A DNA stretch of 64,000 nt from Paracoccaceae bacterium (GTDB lineage: Bacteria > Pseudomonadota > Alphaproteobacteria > Rhodobacterales > Rhodobacteraceae), in assembly GCA_014872815.1 (NCBI GenBank), contig WKFK01000014.1, positions 744,001 through 808,000 of the forward strand. Direction: 5' to 3'. A model generated the notes under the pieces. It did not search any database. It was not told the origin of the DNA and was given only the letters and a program-made list of their open reading frames with translations. Within the stretch, counting starts at the first letter, position 1. Each line of letters begins with the position of its first letter. Made by a program: the position numbers and the translations under genes. Below are positions 52,291 through 61,810 of the stretch, one piece after another.

Positions 52291-53202
52291 TTATTGAGAC
52301 TGCAATCGACGCGCCTCTTCGCCTGCTAATTGAATCAAATCCTGCATGTAGGGCTTTTCGAGGTCTTCGGTGCGCGTGGCGGCAAACAGGGCGCGGGTCA
52401 GGCCCTTTTCAGTGATCGGGCGTGTGACATAGTCTGAGCTGTATTTCACTTCACGCACCACCCAATCGGGCAACACAGACACCCCTCGGTTGGAAGCCAC
52501 CAACAGCAGGATCACCGCAGTAAGCTCCGCCTGACGCACCGCGCCGGGCTCCACCTTGGCCGGGGTCAGCAGTTGCGAGAACACATCCAAACGGGACCGT
52601 TCCACCGGATAGGTGATCAGGGTTTCCCCGCGAAAATCTTCGGCCTCTACAAAGTCTTTCTGTGCCAAAGGGTGAGAAGCAGACGCCACAAACACTGGCG
52701 CATAATCAAACAGGTGACTGAAAGAGACGTTGGGCAGATTTTCCGGGTCAGAACTGACCACCAGATCCACTTCCTCTTTCTGAAGCGCGGGCATGGCGTC
52801 AAAGGCGAGGCCGGGGCGGATGTCCACATCCACGTCTGGCCAGTTTTTACGGAATTGCTCCAACACAGGGAAAAGCCATTCGAAGCAGGCGTGGCATTCA
52901 ATGGCGATATGCAGACGGCCAGAGCTGCCATCCCGCAGACCATCAAATTCTGCTTCAAGTTTTTCGACCTCTGGAAGCACCTGATTGGCAAGGCGCAAGA
53001 GACGCAAGCCGGCGGAGGAAAGTTTCATCGGCTTGGAGCGACGCACAAAAAGCTCCACCCCGGTCTGCTCTTCCAAACCTTTGATTTGATGCGACAACGC
53101 CGACTGCGTGATATTGAGCTGATCGGCAGCACGGGCCAGACCACCACATTCGTGGATCGCGCGCACGGTACGCAGGTGGCGAAATTCGATGTGCATCTTC
53201 AT
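52291..53202 (-). CDS. metR: LysR-family regulator, likely MetR
   Basis: A 303-residue LysR-type activator: N-terminal winged helix (Leu-Ala-Arg-Ala-Ala-Asp-Gln-Leu-Asn-Ile-Thr-Gln-Ser-Ala-Leu-Ser-His-Gln-Ile), then a periplasmic-binding-type effector domain. It is divergent from metF, fitting MetR, the homocysteine-responsive activator of met genes. A Met at 53202 or 53196 is the likely start; a longer frame upstream was rejected. The promoter region contains TTCTTGAGAA, a palindromic T-N-A-type LysR motif at 53217-53226. Confidence 0.83.
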   Translation of the reverse strand: MKMHIEFRHLRTVRAIHECGGLARAADQLNITQSALSHQIKGLEEQTGVELFVRRSKPMKLSSAGLRLLRLANQVLPEVEKLEAEFDGLRDGSSGRLHIAIECHACFEWLFPVLEQFRKNWPDVDVDIRPGLAFDAMPALQKEEVDLVVSSDPENLPNVSFSHLFDYAPVFVASASHPLAQKDFVEAEDFRGETLITYPVERSRLDVFSQLLTPAKVEPGAVRQAELTAVILLLVASNRGVSVLPDWVVREVKYSSDYVTRPITEKGLTRALFAATRTEDLEKPYMQDLIQLAGEEARRLQSQ

Positions 53203-53216
53203 GTGTGGCTCATGAC

Positions 53217-53226
53217 TTTCTTGAGA
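53217..53226 (+). promoter_or_regulatory. Possible LysR/MetR binding motif
   Basis: TTCTTGAGAA is a short palindrome between the divergent metR and metF starts, as expected for a LysR-type operator. The classical MetR consensus TGAA-N5-TTCA is not seen. Confidence 0.3.
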
Positions 53227-53294
53227 ATTATGAATTTGCGTAAAGATGCCACGTGTGAGACATGAGGACAACCGCAAGTCACAGGATGCCCGTC

Positions 53295-54161
53295 ATGACC
53301 ACGCCTCAAGTTTCGTTTGAATTCTTCCCGCCGCAGAACTTGGAAGCGTCTTTCCGGCTGTGGGACACCGTGCAATCCCTTGCACCGCTAAATCCGCGTT
53401 TTGTGTCCGTGACCTACGGCGCAGGCGGCACCACCCGCGACCTGACGCGTGAAGCCGTGGCAACTCTGCACAAATCTTCCGGTTTGAACGTGGCGGCGCA
53501 TTTGACCTGTGTGAATGCTTCCAAAGCGGAAACGCTTGAAATTGCGGAAGGTTTTGCAGCGGCGGGTGTGTCTGAGCTGGTGGCGCTTCGCGGCGATCCG
53601 CCAAAGGGCAGCAACGGGTTTGAGCCGCATCCTGAAGGCTTTGCCAATTCCGTGGAGCTGATCGAGGCGCTGGCGGGTACCGGAAAATTCACCATCCGCG
53701 TGGGCGCTTACCCCGAGAAACACCCGGAAGCGGCGGATATGCAGGCCGATGTGGAGTGGCTGAAACGCAAGATTGACGCCGGTGCAAACGAGGCAATCAC
53801 GCAGTTCTTCTTTGAGGCGGACACTTTCCTGCGCTTCCGCGACGCCTGTGCCAAAGCCGGTATCGACGCGCCGATCCTGCCCGGCGTGCTGCCGATTGAG
53901 AACTGGAAAGGCGTGCGCAAATTTGCAGAACGCTGCGGCACCTCCGTACCGGCCTGGCTGATTGAGGCCTTTGAAAAGGCCGAGCGTGACAACCGCGAAG
54001 ACCTGCTGGCAACCGCAATCTGCACAGAGATGTGCTCTGAGCTGCTGGACGAAGGTGTGGACAGCCTGCACTTCTACACCCTGAACCGTCCGGAGCTGAC
54101 TCGCGATGTGTGCCACGCTTTGGGCGTGACCCCGGCGGTGAAACTGGAAAACGTGGCGTAA
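53295..54161 (+). CDS. metF: Methylenetetrahydrofolate reductase
   Basis: A 288-residue flavoprotein that reduces 5,10-methylene-THF to 5-methyl-THF for methionine synthesis. Signatures: Phe-Glu-Phe-Phe-Pro-Pro-Gln-Asn at the N-terminus, Gly-Gly-Thr-Thr-Arg, a Leu-Val-Ala-Leu-Arg-Gly-Asp-Pro block, and Phe-Phe-Phe-Glu-Ala. The ATG at 53295 is eight bases from an AGGA; earlier ATG codons at 53262 and 53286 lack good sites. It is divergent from the LysR gene, so methionine control is likely. The 5'-end choice affects only a few residues. Confidence 0.93.
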   Translation: MTTPQVSFEFFPPQNLEASFRLWDTVQSLAPLNPRFVSVTYGAGGTTRDLTREAVATLHKSSGLNVAAHLTCVNASKAETLEIAEGFAAAGVSELVALRGDPPKGSNGFEPHPEGFANSVELIEALAGTGKFTIRVGAYPEKHPEAADMQADVEWLKRKIDAGANEAITQFFFEADTFLRFRDACAKAGIDAPILPGVLPIENWKGVRKFAERCGTSVPAWLIEAFEKAERDNREDLLATAICTEMCSELLDEGVDSLHFYTLNRPELTRDVCHALGVTPAVKLENVA

Positions 54162-54232
54162 CAAGCACCCTGCCCGCTTGAGGCGCAGACAATTTTGCGG
54201 CCTTCTTTGCAATGTCAAAGGAGGCCGTTTTA

Positions 54233-54727
54233 ATGAGCGCACATCACTACGCCACATCTGTTGAGCAACTGGCCTCGATGGACACCATCCTGTCGATGAG
54301 CGGGCTGGAGTTTATGCGCGCGATCATCAACGGAGATTTGGCGGGTCCCCCTATTGGGCAGACGTTGGGGTTCAAACCGATTGTGGCGGACGAGGGCACG
54401 GTGACCTTTGAGGGCACACCAGCGTTTGCCACCATGAACCCGATTGGGACCGTGCATGGCGGTTGGTACGGCACCATTCTGGACAGCTGTATGGCCTGTG
54501 CAGTGCAGACCATGTTGAAACCCGGGCAGATTTACACAACGCTGGAATACAAGATCAACATCCTGCGCCCGATCCCGGTGGGCATGACAGTGCATGCGGT
54601 GGGCACGGTGCAACACGTGGGACGCTCAACCGGCATCTCCGTTGGCGAGGTGCGTGGGGTTGAGGACGGCAAGCTTTACGCCACCGGATCGACCACCTGC
54701 ATCGTGATGCAAGGCCCGAAGCGGTAG
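54233..54727 (+). CDS. PaaI-family thioesterase
   Basis: A 164-residue hotdog-fold thioesterase of the PaaI type. Visible features are the central Gly-Thr-Val-His-Gly-Gly-Trp (active-site region), Tyr-Lys-Ile-Asn-Ile-Leu-Arg-Pro-Ile-Pro strand and Gly-Arg-Ser-Thr-Gly. Such enzymes release free acids from phenylacetyl-CoA or other acyl-CoAs. AAAGGAGG lies eight bases before the ATG at 54233. Length is normal. It follows metF after a short gap but is probably unrelated to folate metabolism. Exact substrate unknown. Confidence 0.83.
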   Translation: MSAHHYATSVEQLASMDTILSMSGLEFMRAIINGDLAGPPIGQTLGFKPIVADEGTVTFEGTPAFATMNPIGTVHGGWYGTILDSCMACAVQTMLKPGQIYTTLEYKINILRPIPVGMTVHAVGTVQHVGRSTGISVGEVRGVEDGKLYATGSTTCIVMQGPKR

Positions 54728-54745
54728 CACAGCCAAAAAGTCGCA

Positions 54746-54813
54746 CAGGAGGGCTCCGCCCTCGGCGCAGCAAAGCTGCTCCTTCACCCGAGATATTTCT
54801 GGAATGAGAAAGC
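54746..54813 (+). repeat. Dispersed palindromic repeat, copy B
   Basis: A GGAGGGCTCCGCCCTC palindrome, an inner GCAGC/GCTGC pair, then TTCACCCGAGATATTTC..GGAATGAGAAAG. Same family as copies at 19645 and 57463. It lies between the thioesterase and dtd. Confidence 0.6.
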
Positions 54814-54868
54814 AGGGTTGCACCGGTCACGCGCCTGTCGCAGGGTCGCGCAAAACGTGGAGGGTGAT

Positions 54869-55303
54869 ATGCGGGCTTTGTTGCAACGGGTGAGTGAGGC
54901 GCAGGTGCGCGTAGATGGCGCGGTGATTGGCCGATGTGGACCGGGATTGATGGTGCTGGTCTGTGCGATGCAGGGCGACACCGAGGCGCAGGTGGAGAAA
55001 CTTGCCGCCAAAGTGGCGAAGTGCCGGATTTTTCACGATGAAAACGGCAAGATGAACAAGTCTGTGGCAGATATTGGCGGCAGTGCGCTGGTGATTAGCC
55101 AGTTTACCTTGGCGGCGGACACCCGCAGTGGCAACCGGCCAGGGTTTTCCACGGCGGCCGCGCCGGAGGACGGCAAACGGCTTTATGAACTGTTTGCGCA
55201 GAAGCTTGGCGAGGTTGTGCCGGTGGAGACCGGGGAGTTTGGCGCGGACATGAAGGTCTCGCTGACCAATGACGGGCCGGTGACCATCTGGATGGAAGTC
55301 TGA
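54869..55303 (+). CDS. dtd: D-aminoacyl-tRNA deacylase
   Basis: A 144-residue DTD that removes D-amino acids wrongly loaded onto tRNA. It shows the conserved start Met-Arg-Ala-Leu-Leu-Gln-Arg-Val, the Ser-Gln-Phe-Thr-Leu block and the Gly-x-Arg-Pro-Gly-Phe cross-subunit Gly-cisPro-type motif, with the C-terminal Asn-Asp-Gly-Pro-Val-Thr. GGAGGGT lies just before the ATG at 54869; a longer frame upstream was rejected. Length is normal for the family. Confidence 0.93.
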   Translation: MRALLQRVSEAQVRVDGAVIGRCGPGLMVLVCAMQGDTEAQVEKLAAKVAKCRIFHDENGKMNKSVADIGGSALVISQFTLAADTRSGNRPGFSTAAAPEDGKRLYELFAQKLGEVVPVETGEFGADMKVSLTNDGPVTIWMEV

Positions 55304-55315
55304 GGCCCAACCGCC

Positions 55316-55840
55316 TCAGCTCTTCTTCACAAACTTCGTCAGGATCACGATCCGCTGGCTTTCCACCCGGCCTTCGATGTGCTCGGCATTGTCCATCACC
55401 AAAGAGATGTTGCGCACGGCGGTGCCTCGTTTGGCGGTGAAGCCTGCGCCTTTCACGGGCAGGTCTTTGATCAGCACCACGGTGTCGCCCGCGGCCAGCA
55501 CAGCACCGTTGCTGTCGCGATGGGCAACCGCATCCTCCGCCGTACTCAGACCCGCCTCTGCCCAAGCCTGCACCTCTGGTTCCAGATAGGCCATGTCGAG
55601 CAAGTCCCGCGCCCAGGGAGCCTCGGGCAGCGCTTTGAGCAGACGCCACGCCAGAACCTGCACCGCAGGCTCCGTGCTCCAAATCGCCCCCTGCAGACAC
55701 TGCCAATGTAGACCGTCCTGCGGGCCATCCGAAACACCGGTTGCACAGGTGGTGCAGAGATCAACAGATACGTCTTGCGGCACGACGGCCACGGGAGACA
55801 CGGCGCAAGGGGCGCCGCAAAGAGCACAAGAGGTGGACAT
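55316..55840 (-). CDS. PhnA/YjdM-like zinc-ribbon protein
   Basis: A 174-residue protein with an N-terminal zinc ribbon (Cys-Ala-Leu-Cys and Cys-Thr-Thr-Cys) and a C-terminal PhnA-type domain (Gly-Asp-Thr-Val-Val-Leu-Ile-Lys-Asp-Leu-Pro-Val-Lys-Gly, Lys-Arg-Gly-Thr). PhnA/YjdM was once linked to phosphonate use, but its true role is unclear. The middle is helical and adds extra residues compared with classical PhnA. It lies directly downstream of glpK in the same direction (22-base gap). Confidence 0.78.
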   Translation of the reverse strand: MSTSCALCGAPCAVSPVAVVPQDVSVDLCTTCATGVSDGPQDGLHWQCLQGAIWSTEPAVQVLAWRLLKALPEAPWARDLLDMAYLEPEVQAWAEAGLSTAEDAVAHRDSNGAVLAAGDTVVLIKDLPVKGAGFTAKRGTAVRNISLVMDNAEHIEGRVESQRIVILTKFVKKS

Positions 55841-55862
55841 AGAGCGCTCCGCGCTTGAGAGG

Positions 55863-57353
55863 TTAGTCGGTCATCGCCAGCGTGGCGTTGATGGCCTTTT
55901 GCCAGCCCGCATAGCGCCCTTCGCGCCAGCTGTCATCCTGCTTTGGCGTAAACTGGCTCTCTTTCTCCCAGGTGGCGGCAAAGCCTTCCATATCCGGATA
56001 GGCCCCGATCTGCATGCCCGCGAGCCAGGCGGCCCCTTTGGCGGTGCTTTCGGCCACCACGGGCCGGTCCACCGGCGCGCCCAGAATGTCTGACAGGAAC
56101 TGCATCGCCCAATCAGAAGCAATCATGCCGCCATCCACGCGCAGCACAGTGTCACCAGAGAAATCAAAATCGGCCTGCATGGCTTCGAGCAGGTCGCGGG
56201 TCTGGAAGCCCACACTTTCCAGCGCCGCACGGGAGAACTCTTTTGGACCAGAGCCACGGGTCAAACCAAAGACCGCACCACGCGCTTCCGGGTTCCAGTA
56301 AGGCGCGCCAAGCCCGACAAAGGCAGGCACCAAGATCAGTTCCTGACCCGGGTCTGCGGCATCGGCCAAGGCAGCCGTTTCAGAGGCATCGTTGATGATG
56401 CCCAGCCCGTCGCGCAGCCATTGCACCACCGCGCCTGCGATGAAGATCGCGCCTTCGAGCGCATAGGTCGGCTTGCCGTCGAGCTGATAGGCGATGGTGG
56501 TCAGCAGGCGATTTTGCGAGGTCACTGGCGTATCACCTGTGTTCAAAAGCGCAAAGCAGCCGGTGCCATAGGTCGACTTGAGCATGCCCGCCTCAAAACA
56601 GGCCTGCCCAATGGTGGCCGCCTGCTGATCCCCGGCCACACCGCGAATGGGGATCGCCGCGCCAAACAGATCCGCATCGGTTTCGCCAAAGTCGGCGGCA
56701 CAGTCCTTAACCTCCGGCAGCATCGACATCGGAATGCCCAGCAGCGCGCAGACGTCCTTGCTCCAGACACCGTTGTGGATGTCATAAATCAGGGTGCGCG
56801 CCGCATTGGTGGCGTCGGTGGCGTGCACCTTGCCGCCGGTCAGCTTCCAGATCAGGTAGCAATCCACGGTGCCAAACAGCAGATCACCCGCCTCTGCCGC
56901 TGCGCGAGCGCCGTCGACATTGTCCAAAATCCACTTAATCTTAGTGCCGGAAAAATAGGGATCGAGCAGCAGGCCGGTGGTGGCTTGCACCATCTGCGCA
57001 TGGTCACCCGCCTTCAGCTCTTCGCAAATCGCCGCGGTGCGGCGGTCCTGCCAGACAATGGCGTTGTAGACCGGCTCGCCAGTGGTTTTGTTCCACACCA
57101 GCGTGGTTTCGCGCTGGTTGGTGATGCCGATAGCGTCAATGTCTTTGGCGGATAGCTTGGCCCGTGCCAGCGCACCAGAACAGGTTTCAACGGTGGTGAC
57201 CCAGATGTCCGCCGGATCATGCTCCACCCAGCCTGACTGCGGGAAATGCTGCTCAAACTCCAGCTGGGCGCTGGCAATGGGACGGATGTCCCCGTCAAAC
57301 ACAATCGCGCGGCTGGATGTGGTGCCCTGATCAATGGCGAGAATATGGGTCAT
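55863..57353 (-). CDS. glpK: Glycerol kinase
   Basis: A 496-residue FGGY-family kinase that makes glycerol 3-phosphate. It starts [11 protein letters not shown], has [14 protein letters not shown], and the late Gly-Gly-Met-Ile-Ala-Ser-Asp ATP-binding block. Length matches the family. The adjacent acyl-CoA synthetase, upstream in the same direction, is separated by a repeat-containing gap of 192 bases. The glpD or glpF genes are not in this window. Confidence 0.95.
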   Translation of the reverse strand: MTHILAIDQGTTSSRAIVFDGDIRPIASAQLEFEQHFPQSGWVEHDPADIWVTTVETCSGALARAKLSAKDIDAIGITNQRETTLVWNKTTGEPVYNAIVWQDRRTAAICEELKAGDHAQMVQATTGLLLDPYFSGTKIKWILDNVDGARAAAEAGDLLFGTVDCYLIWKLTGGKVHATDATNAARTLIYDIHNGVWSKDVCALLGIPMSMLPEVKDCAADFGETDADLFGAAIPIRGVAGDQQAATIGQACFEAGMLKSTYGTGCFALLNTGDTPVTSQNRLLTTIAYQLDGKPTYALEGAIFIAGAVVQWLRDGLGIINDASETAALADAADPGQELILVPAFVGLGAPYWNPEARGAVFGLTRGSGPKEFSRAALESVGFQTRDLLEAMQADFDFSGDTVLRVDGGMIASDWAMQFLSDILGAPVDRPVVAESTAKGAAWLAGMQIGAYPDMEGFAATWEKESQFTPKQDDSWREGRYAGWQKAINATLAMTD

Positions 57354-57462
57354 CGGTCCCCTCCCTGAACTCTGTTGCTGGCACAGTAGGCGCGCACAAC
57401 TGTTACCGCAATCAGGAAGGGCGCCGCTTGACGCCGCGCCCTACTATTTTTTTCGTAGATGG

Positions 57463-57531
57463 CTTTCTCATTCCCCAAATATCTCGGGGGTGAAGGCACC
57501 GCTGTGCGGTGACGAGGGGGCTGGCCCCCTC
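57463..57531 (-). repeat. Dispersed palindromic repeat, copy C (inverted orientation)
   Basis: On the minus strand: GAGGGGGCCAGCCCCCTC palindrome (57531-57514), an inner CACCGC/GCGGTG pair, then TTCACCCCCGAGATATTTG...GGAATGAGAAAG ending at 57463. Same family as copies A and B. It sits between glpK and the acyl-CoA synthetase gene. Confidence 0.6.
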
Positions 57532-57545
57532 CCCTTTGTGCCGGA

Positions 57546-59444
57546 TCAGGCCGCCGATTCGTCGCTTGCCCATTCCCATGGGCGGACAAAATCGCCCAGC
57601 ACCTTGCCGACTTCTTCGTCTGTGGCGTCGCCAGATTTCTTCAGCTGCGCGACCAGACCGCGTTTCTTGTCATCCAACACGAAGTCTACCCGCGCCGGCA
57701 CGCCTTGTTTCTCAAGGGCGGCGTTGTAAATGCGCGTGATGGCCGCTTTGCGCAGGTCCGGCTTGAAGATTTTGCCCACGGCGGTTTTTGGCAGTTCCGG
57801 CATGATCTCCACATATTTCGGATGCGCGGCGCGTTCGTGCACGTGCACCTTGGCGTGGCTCATCAGATCCTCAACGGTCACCGTCGCGCCGTCCACCAGT
57901 TCGACATAAACACAAGGCACCTCGCCGGAGTGGCTGTCCGGCTGACCGATGGCACCGGCAAAGGCCACATCATGGTGCGCCAGCAGCGCCTCTTCGATCT
58001 CCGCGGGATCGATGTTGTGACCGCCACGGATGATCAGGTCTTTGGCACGGCCGGTGATCCAGAGGTAGCCGTCCTCGTCCAGACGGCCGAGGTCGCCGGT
58101 GCGCAGGTGGGTGCCGTAGTGGAACAGATCAACGTTTTTGTCCGCTTCGGTGTAGGTGTTTCCCGCGTAAACGCCGGGGTTGGCGACGCAGATTTCGCCC
58201 ACTTCATCAGCGGCACATTCAACAGGACCGTCCGGCGTGTTCTTGATGATGCGCACATCGGTGTAGGGGAACGGCAGGCCGACGGAGCCAACCTTCTTCG
58301 CGCCCGAGGGCGGGTTGCAGGACACAAGACAGGTCGCCTCGGTCAGGCCGTAGCCTTCAACAATGTCGACACCACAGGTGCTTTCAAAGCGTTTGAACAG
58401 CTCCATTGGCATCGGCGCAGACCCGGAGAAGGCAGTTTTCACAGAAGAGATATCCGCATCTACAGGACGCTGCATCAAGGCCGACACAGCGGTCGGTACG
58501 GTGATGATGAAGGAGATTTTCCAGCGCTCGATCAGCTTCCAGAAGTTGTCAAACACGCCGTCGCCGCGATAGCCCGCCGGCGTTGGGAAGACCACATGGG
58601 CGCCGGATTTGATCGCCGCCTGCATGATGACGTGCACGGCAAAGACGTGGAACAGCGGCAGCGGGCACATGATGTTGTCTTCTTCGGTGAAGAGCAGACG
58701 GTCGCCAAGCCAGCCATTGTAGATCATGCCGGAATAGAGGTGCTGCGCCACTTTCGGCATGCCCGTTGTGCCGCCAGTGTGGAAGTAGGCCCCCACGCGA
58801 TCGCTCTCGCTGTCGGCAAACTGCAACGTGGTTGGGTACTTCGCCAACTCTTTGTTAAAGTCTTTAAAGTCCGCGTGCTGTGGGCCGGAGACCTTGGGCC
58901 GGATCAACGGCACAATCCAGGATTTTGGCGGGGTCAGGTATTTGACCAGATCGATTTCCAAAACCGTGTGCACATGCGGCGCGTGACGCACAGCCTCAGC
59001 CACCTTTTGGGCCACGTCGGTTTTGGGGAAGCCTTTGAGCGTCACCACCACTTTGGCGTCGGTTTCGCGTAGGATTGCGGAAATTTGCTCCGGCTCCAGC
59101 AGCGGGTTGATCGGGTTCACAATGCCTGCAACCATGCCGCCGAGCAGCGCATACATGGTCTCGTTACAGTTGGGCAGAACATAGGCCACGGTGTCTTTTT
59201 CGCCCACGCCCAGATCGCGGAACATATTGGCCGCCTGGGTGGTCTTGGCGTGCAGCTCGGACCAGGTGACGGTTTCAGCTTTGTCTTTGGGGCCAGAAAA
59301 AATCTGATAGCTGACCGCTGGACGGTTTGGAAACTTGTCCTTGGTGTTGGTCAACATCTCATAGACCGTGGTGGGGTTGTCCCGCTGGTCCCACGGTTTT
59401 TCATTCTCGATGGCTTTCAGGTCTGCCAAAGATTCAAAGCTCAT
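57546..59444 (-). CDS. Acyl-CoA synthetase (AMP-forming)
   Basis: A 632-residue ANL-family ligase that activates a carboxylic acid with ATP and CoA. The AMP-binding loop Thr-Gly-Gly-Thr-Thr-Gly-Met-Pro-Lys is near residue 225, Gly-Tyr-Gly-Leu-Thr-Glu-Ala-Thr near 370, and the adenylation/thioesterification hinge Thr-Gly-Asp-Leu-Gly-Arg...Gly-Arg-Ala-Lys-Asp near 460. The catalytic lysine region Pro-Lys-Thr-Ala-Val-Gly-Lys is at the C-terminus. It is probably a medium- or long-chain FadD-like enzyme. GGGGGGAG lies before the ATG. Confidence 0.88.
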   Translation of the reverse strand: MSFESLADLKAIENEKPWDQRDNPTTVYEMLTNTKDKFPNRPAVSYQIFSGPKDKAETVTWSELHAKTTQAANMFRDLGVGEKDTVAYVLPNCNETMYALLGGMVAGIVNPINPLLEPEQISAILRETDAKVVVTLKGFPKTDVAQKVAEAVRHAPHVHTVLEIDLVKYLTPPKSWIVPLIRPKVSGPQHADFKDFNKELAKYPTTLQFADSESDRVGAYFHTGGTTGMPKVAQHLYSGMIYNGWLGDRLLFTEEDNIMCPLPLFHVFAVHVIMQAAIKSGAHVVFPTPAGYRGDGVFDNFWKLIERWKISFIITVPTAVSALMQRPVDADISSVKTAFSGSAPMPMELFKRFESTCGVDIVEGYGLTEATCLVSCNPPSGAKKVGSVGLPFPYTDVRIIKNTPDGPVECAADEVGEICVANPGVYAGNTYTEADKNVDLFHYGTHLRTGDLGRLDEDGYLWITGRAKDLIIRGGHNIDPAEIEEALLAHHDVAFAGAIGQPDSHSGEVPCVYVELVDGATVTVEDLMSHAKVHVHERAAHPKYVEIMPELPKTAVGKIFKPDLRKAAITRIYNAALEKQGVPARVDFVLDDKKRGLVAQLKKSGDATDEEVGKVLGDFVRPWEWASDESAA

Positions 59445-59684
59445 AGTCTATTCTCCCCCCTTGGGTTGCTTGCCCCAATCCGCCGGACCTCCGCCAGTCC
59501 AGCCCACGTTGGACGCGTTCCGTCAAGATGATCCCAAAAACACCCTGCGCCCCGTTCAAGGCCAGCCGAACCTAAGGTAAAGCAGGCCTGAAACGTTACG
59601 TCAGATTAACCGTAAAAGGGATGCAGTCCACCTCTAATTCAGCCAGTGGTCGCGCGGGCCATTCCGCCCGGCAACCTTACTGAT

Positions 59685-61478
59685 TTAGGCAGCGCCCGCG
59701 GTGAATTGAAGACGCGCCAGTTTGGCATAAAGCCCGCCTTCGGCCACGAGATCATCATGGCGACCTTGGGCCACAATACGTCCCTCTTCCATCACGATGA
59801 TGCGGTCAGCCTTTTTCACGGTGGCCAAACGGTGGGCGACAATGATGGTGGTGCGACTCTCGGCCAGCTCATCCACTGCCGCTTGAACCAGACGTTCGCT
59901 TTCCGCGTCCAGTGCCGAAGTGGCCTCATCCAACAGCAGCACCGGTGCATCGCGCAGGATGGCGCGGGCGATGGCGATGCGTTGTTTCTGCCCACCAGAC
60001 AGCATCACGCCGCGCTCACCCAATGGGCTGTCATAGCCTTCCGGCAGCGCAGTGATGAACTCATGCGCAGCGGCGGCCTTCGCAGCCGCTTCGACCTCGG
60101 CATCGGTGGCGTCCAAACGGCCAAAACGAATATTTTCGCGTGCGCTGTCGGCAAAGATCACCGGATCTTGCGGCACCAGGGCCATATGCTGACGGAACGC
60201 GTCGCGCTGCATGTCCTGAAGCGCCATGCCATCGAGTTTTACCAGCCCCTTGGACGGATCGTAAAACCGCTGGATCATCTGGATGATCGTGGTTTTGCCC
60301 GCGCCAGACGGGCCGACCAGCGCCACGGTTTCCCCCGGCTGAATGGTCAATGTGACGTTGTCCAGCGCGGAGACGTTCGGACGCGACGGGTACTGGAAAG
60401 ACACGTCTTCAAAGGTAATTTCGCCTTTGACCGGCGCGCTCAGCGCCTTGGGCTGTGCCGGATCATTCACGGTATCTTCTGCGTGCAACAGTTCCACGAG
60501 ACGCTCGGTTGCGCCAGCGGCGCGCTGCAGCTCGCTCCAGATTTCTGACAGCGCCCCAACGGCCCCGGCCACCATCACCGAATAAATCACAAACTGCACC
60601 AGCACGCCGACGCTCATACCACCGGCGCGTACATCCCGAGCGCCCATCCAGAGCACGACCACAACGCCGGTGAAGATCAGGAAGATCACAATCATCGTCA
60701 GCAACGCGCGGGTGTTGATCCGGCGCATCGCCGCGCTGAGCGACAGGTCGGTCACGCGGTTAAAGTTGGTGCGCGACTGCGCCTCATGCGTAAACGCCTG
60801 AACGGTTTGAACGGACAACAAGGCCTCAGAGGCATTGCCAGAGCTTTCCGCGATCCAGTCCTGATTTTCTCGGCTGAGTTTGCGCAGACGACGGCCCAGA
60901 ACCATGATCGGCACAATCACCAGCGGCACCACCAAGAGCACCATTAGGGTCAACTTGGTGGAGGTGAACAGCATCAGCGCCAAACCACCGAGGAACAACA
61001 ACACATTGCGCAGGGCGATGGAAATCGAAGAGCCAATCACCGATTGGATCACGGTGGTGTCGGTGGTGATGCGACTGAGCACTTCGCCGGTCATCAGGTT
61101 CTCAAAAAACGCAGGGCTCATGTTGATCACACGGGCAAACACCGCCTTGCGGATGTCTGTGACAACCAGTTCGCCAAGGCGTGTCACCAGCAGATAGCGC
61201 AGCGCCGTGCCCACGGCGAGCATCGCGGCAATGCCCAGTGCGGCGAGGAAGTACTTGTCCAAAAGCGCGTCGCTTTCGGTGCCAAAGTTGTCCACCACGC
61301 GGCGCACAGCCACCGGCAGCATCAAGGACACAGAGGCCGTCAGCGTCAGTGCACAGAGAGCCAGCACCACGAGGAAGCGATACGGCGCCAAAAACGGGCG
61401 CAATCCCCGCAGGGCGCCGATATTTTTGCTTTTCTCGCGGTCAAGTTCCGCGTTTGCTTGCTGCGGTTGTCTGGCCAT
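59685..61478 (-). CDS. ABC exporter, fused permease and ATPase
   Basis: A 597-residue half-transporter of the MsbA/lipid-export type. Six membrane helices occupy about residues 30-330. The nucleotide-binding domain follows: Walker A Gly-Pro-Ser-Gly-Ala-Gly-Lys-Thr-Thr, signature Leu-Ser-Gly-Gly-Gln-Lys-Gln-Arg, Walker B Leu-Leu-Leu-Asp-Glu-Ala-Thr-Ser and a later His-Arg switch. It works as a homodimer in the inner membrane. Substrate unknown; MsbA-like exporters move lipid A or drugs. It lies between the acyl-CoA synthetase and a tRNA. Confidence 0.9.
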   Translation of the reverse strand: MARQPQQANAELDREKSKNIGALRGLRPFLAPYRFLVVLALCALTLTASVSLMLPVAVRRVVDNFGTESDALLDKYFLAALGIAAMLAVGTALRYLLVTRLGELVVTDIRKAVFARVINMSPAFFENLMTGEVLSRITTDTTVIQSVIGSSISIALRNVLLFLGGLALMLFTSTKLTLMVLLVVPLVIVPIMVLGRRLRKLSRENQDWIAESSGNASEALLSVQTVQAFTHEAQSRTNFNRVTDLSLSAAMRRINTRALLTMIVIFLIFTGVVVVLWMGARDVRAGGMSVGVLVQFVIYSVMVAGAVGALSEIWSELQRAAGATERLVELLHAEDTVNDPAQPKALSAPVKGEITFEDVSFQYPSRPNVSALDNVTLTIQPGETVALVGPSGAGKTTIIQMIQRFYDPSKGLVKLDGMALQDMQRDAFRQHMALVPQDPVIFADSARENIRFGRLDATDAEVEAAAKAAAAHEFITALPEGYDSPLGERGVMLSGGQKQRIAIARAILRDAPVLLLDEATSALDAESERLVQAAVDELAESRTTIIVAHRLATVKKADRIIVMEEGRIVAQGRHDDLVAEGGLYAKLARLQFTAGAA

Positions 61479-61624
61479 CTTTGGGTCCTTGGCTTGCGTC
61501 TCTGCCGTTAGTGAACGCAGTGCGCGGGCGGGTCAAGCCGTCAGATATGCATAAGACCTATACAGACCTGCGACATGGCATAGCAGCGCGCGCCAGAACC
61601 TTGAATTGTCAGGGAGTTTGACCT

Positions 61625-61698
61625 TGGAGCGGGTAGCGGGAATCGAACCCGCACCTTAAGCTTGGAAGGCTCTTATGATACCATTTCACCATACCCGC
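61625..61698 (-). tRNA. tRNA-Gly (anticodon TCC)
   Basis: A 74-base tRNA with encoded CCA. The acceptor stem is GCGGGTA/TACCCGC, the anticodon loop is CTTCCAA with anticodon TCC, and the T arm is GCGGGTTCGATTCCCGC. It lies alone between the ABC exporter and the citryl-CoA-lyase-like gene. Confidence 0.95.
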
Positions 61699-61810
61699 CC
61701 GAGGTTCGCTTGATGTATTTCAGCCTCTCTGGGAGGTCAAGTGGGTTCGCAGAGGTTTCCTGCAACTTACGCGATTTTTGTTGTTTGCGCGCGCGTTTCC
61801 CAGCGTGCCC

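Noticed and set aside
53203..53294. A SAM or SAH riboswitch before metF
   Set aside because: The leader is short and has no pseudoknot-like pairing or conserved SAM-II/SAH motif; the divergent LysR gene is a better explanation of control.
57705..59072. A 455-codon plus-strand frame opposite the acyl-CoA synthetase
   Set aside because: Antisense shadow of an intact gene; His/Arg/Val-rich translation without recognisable motifs.
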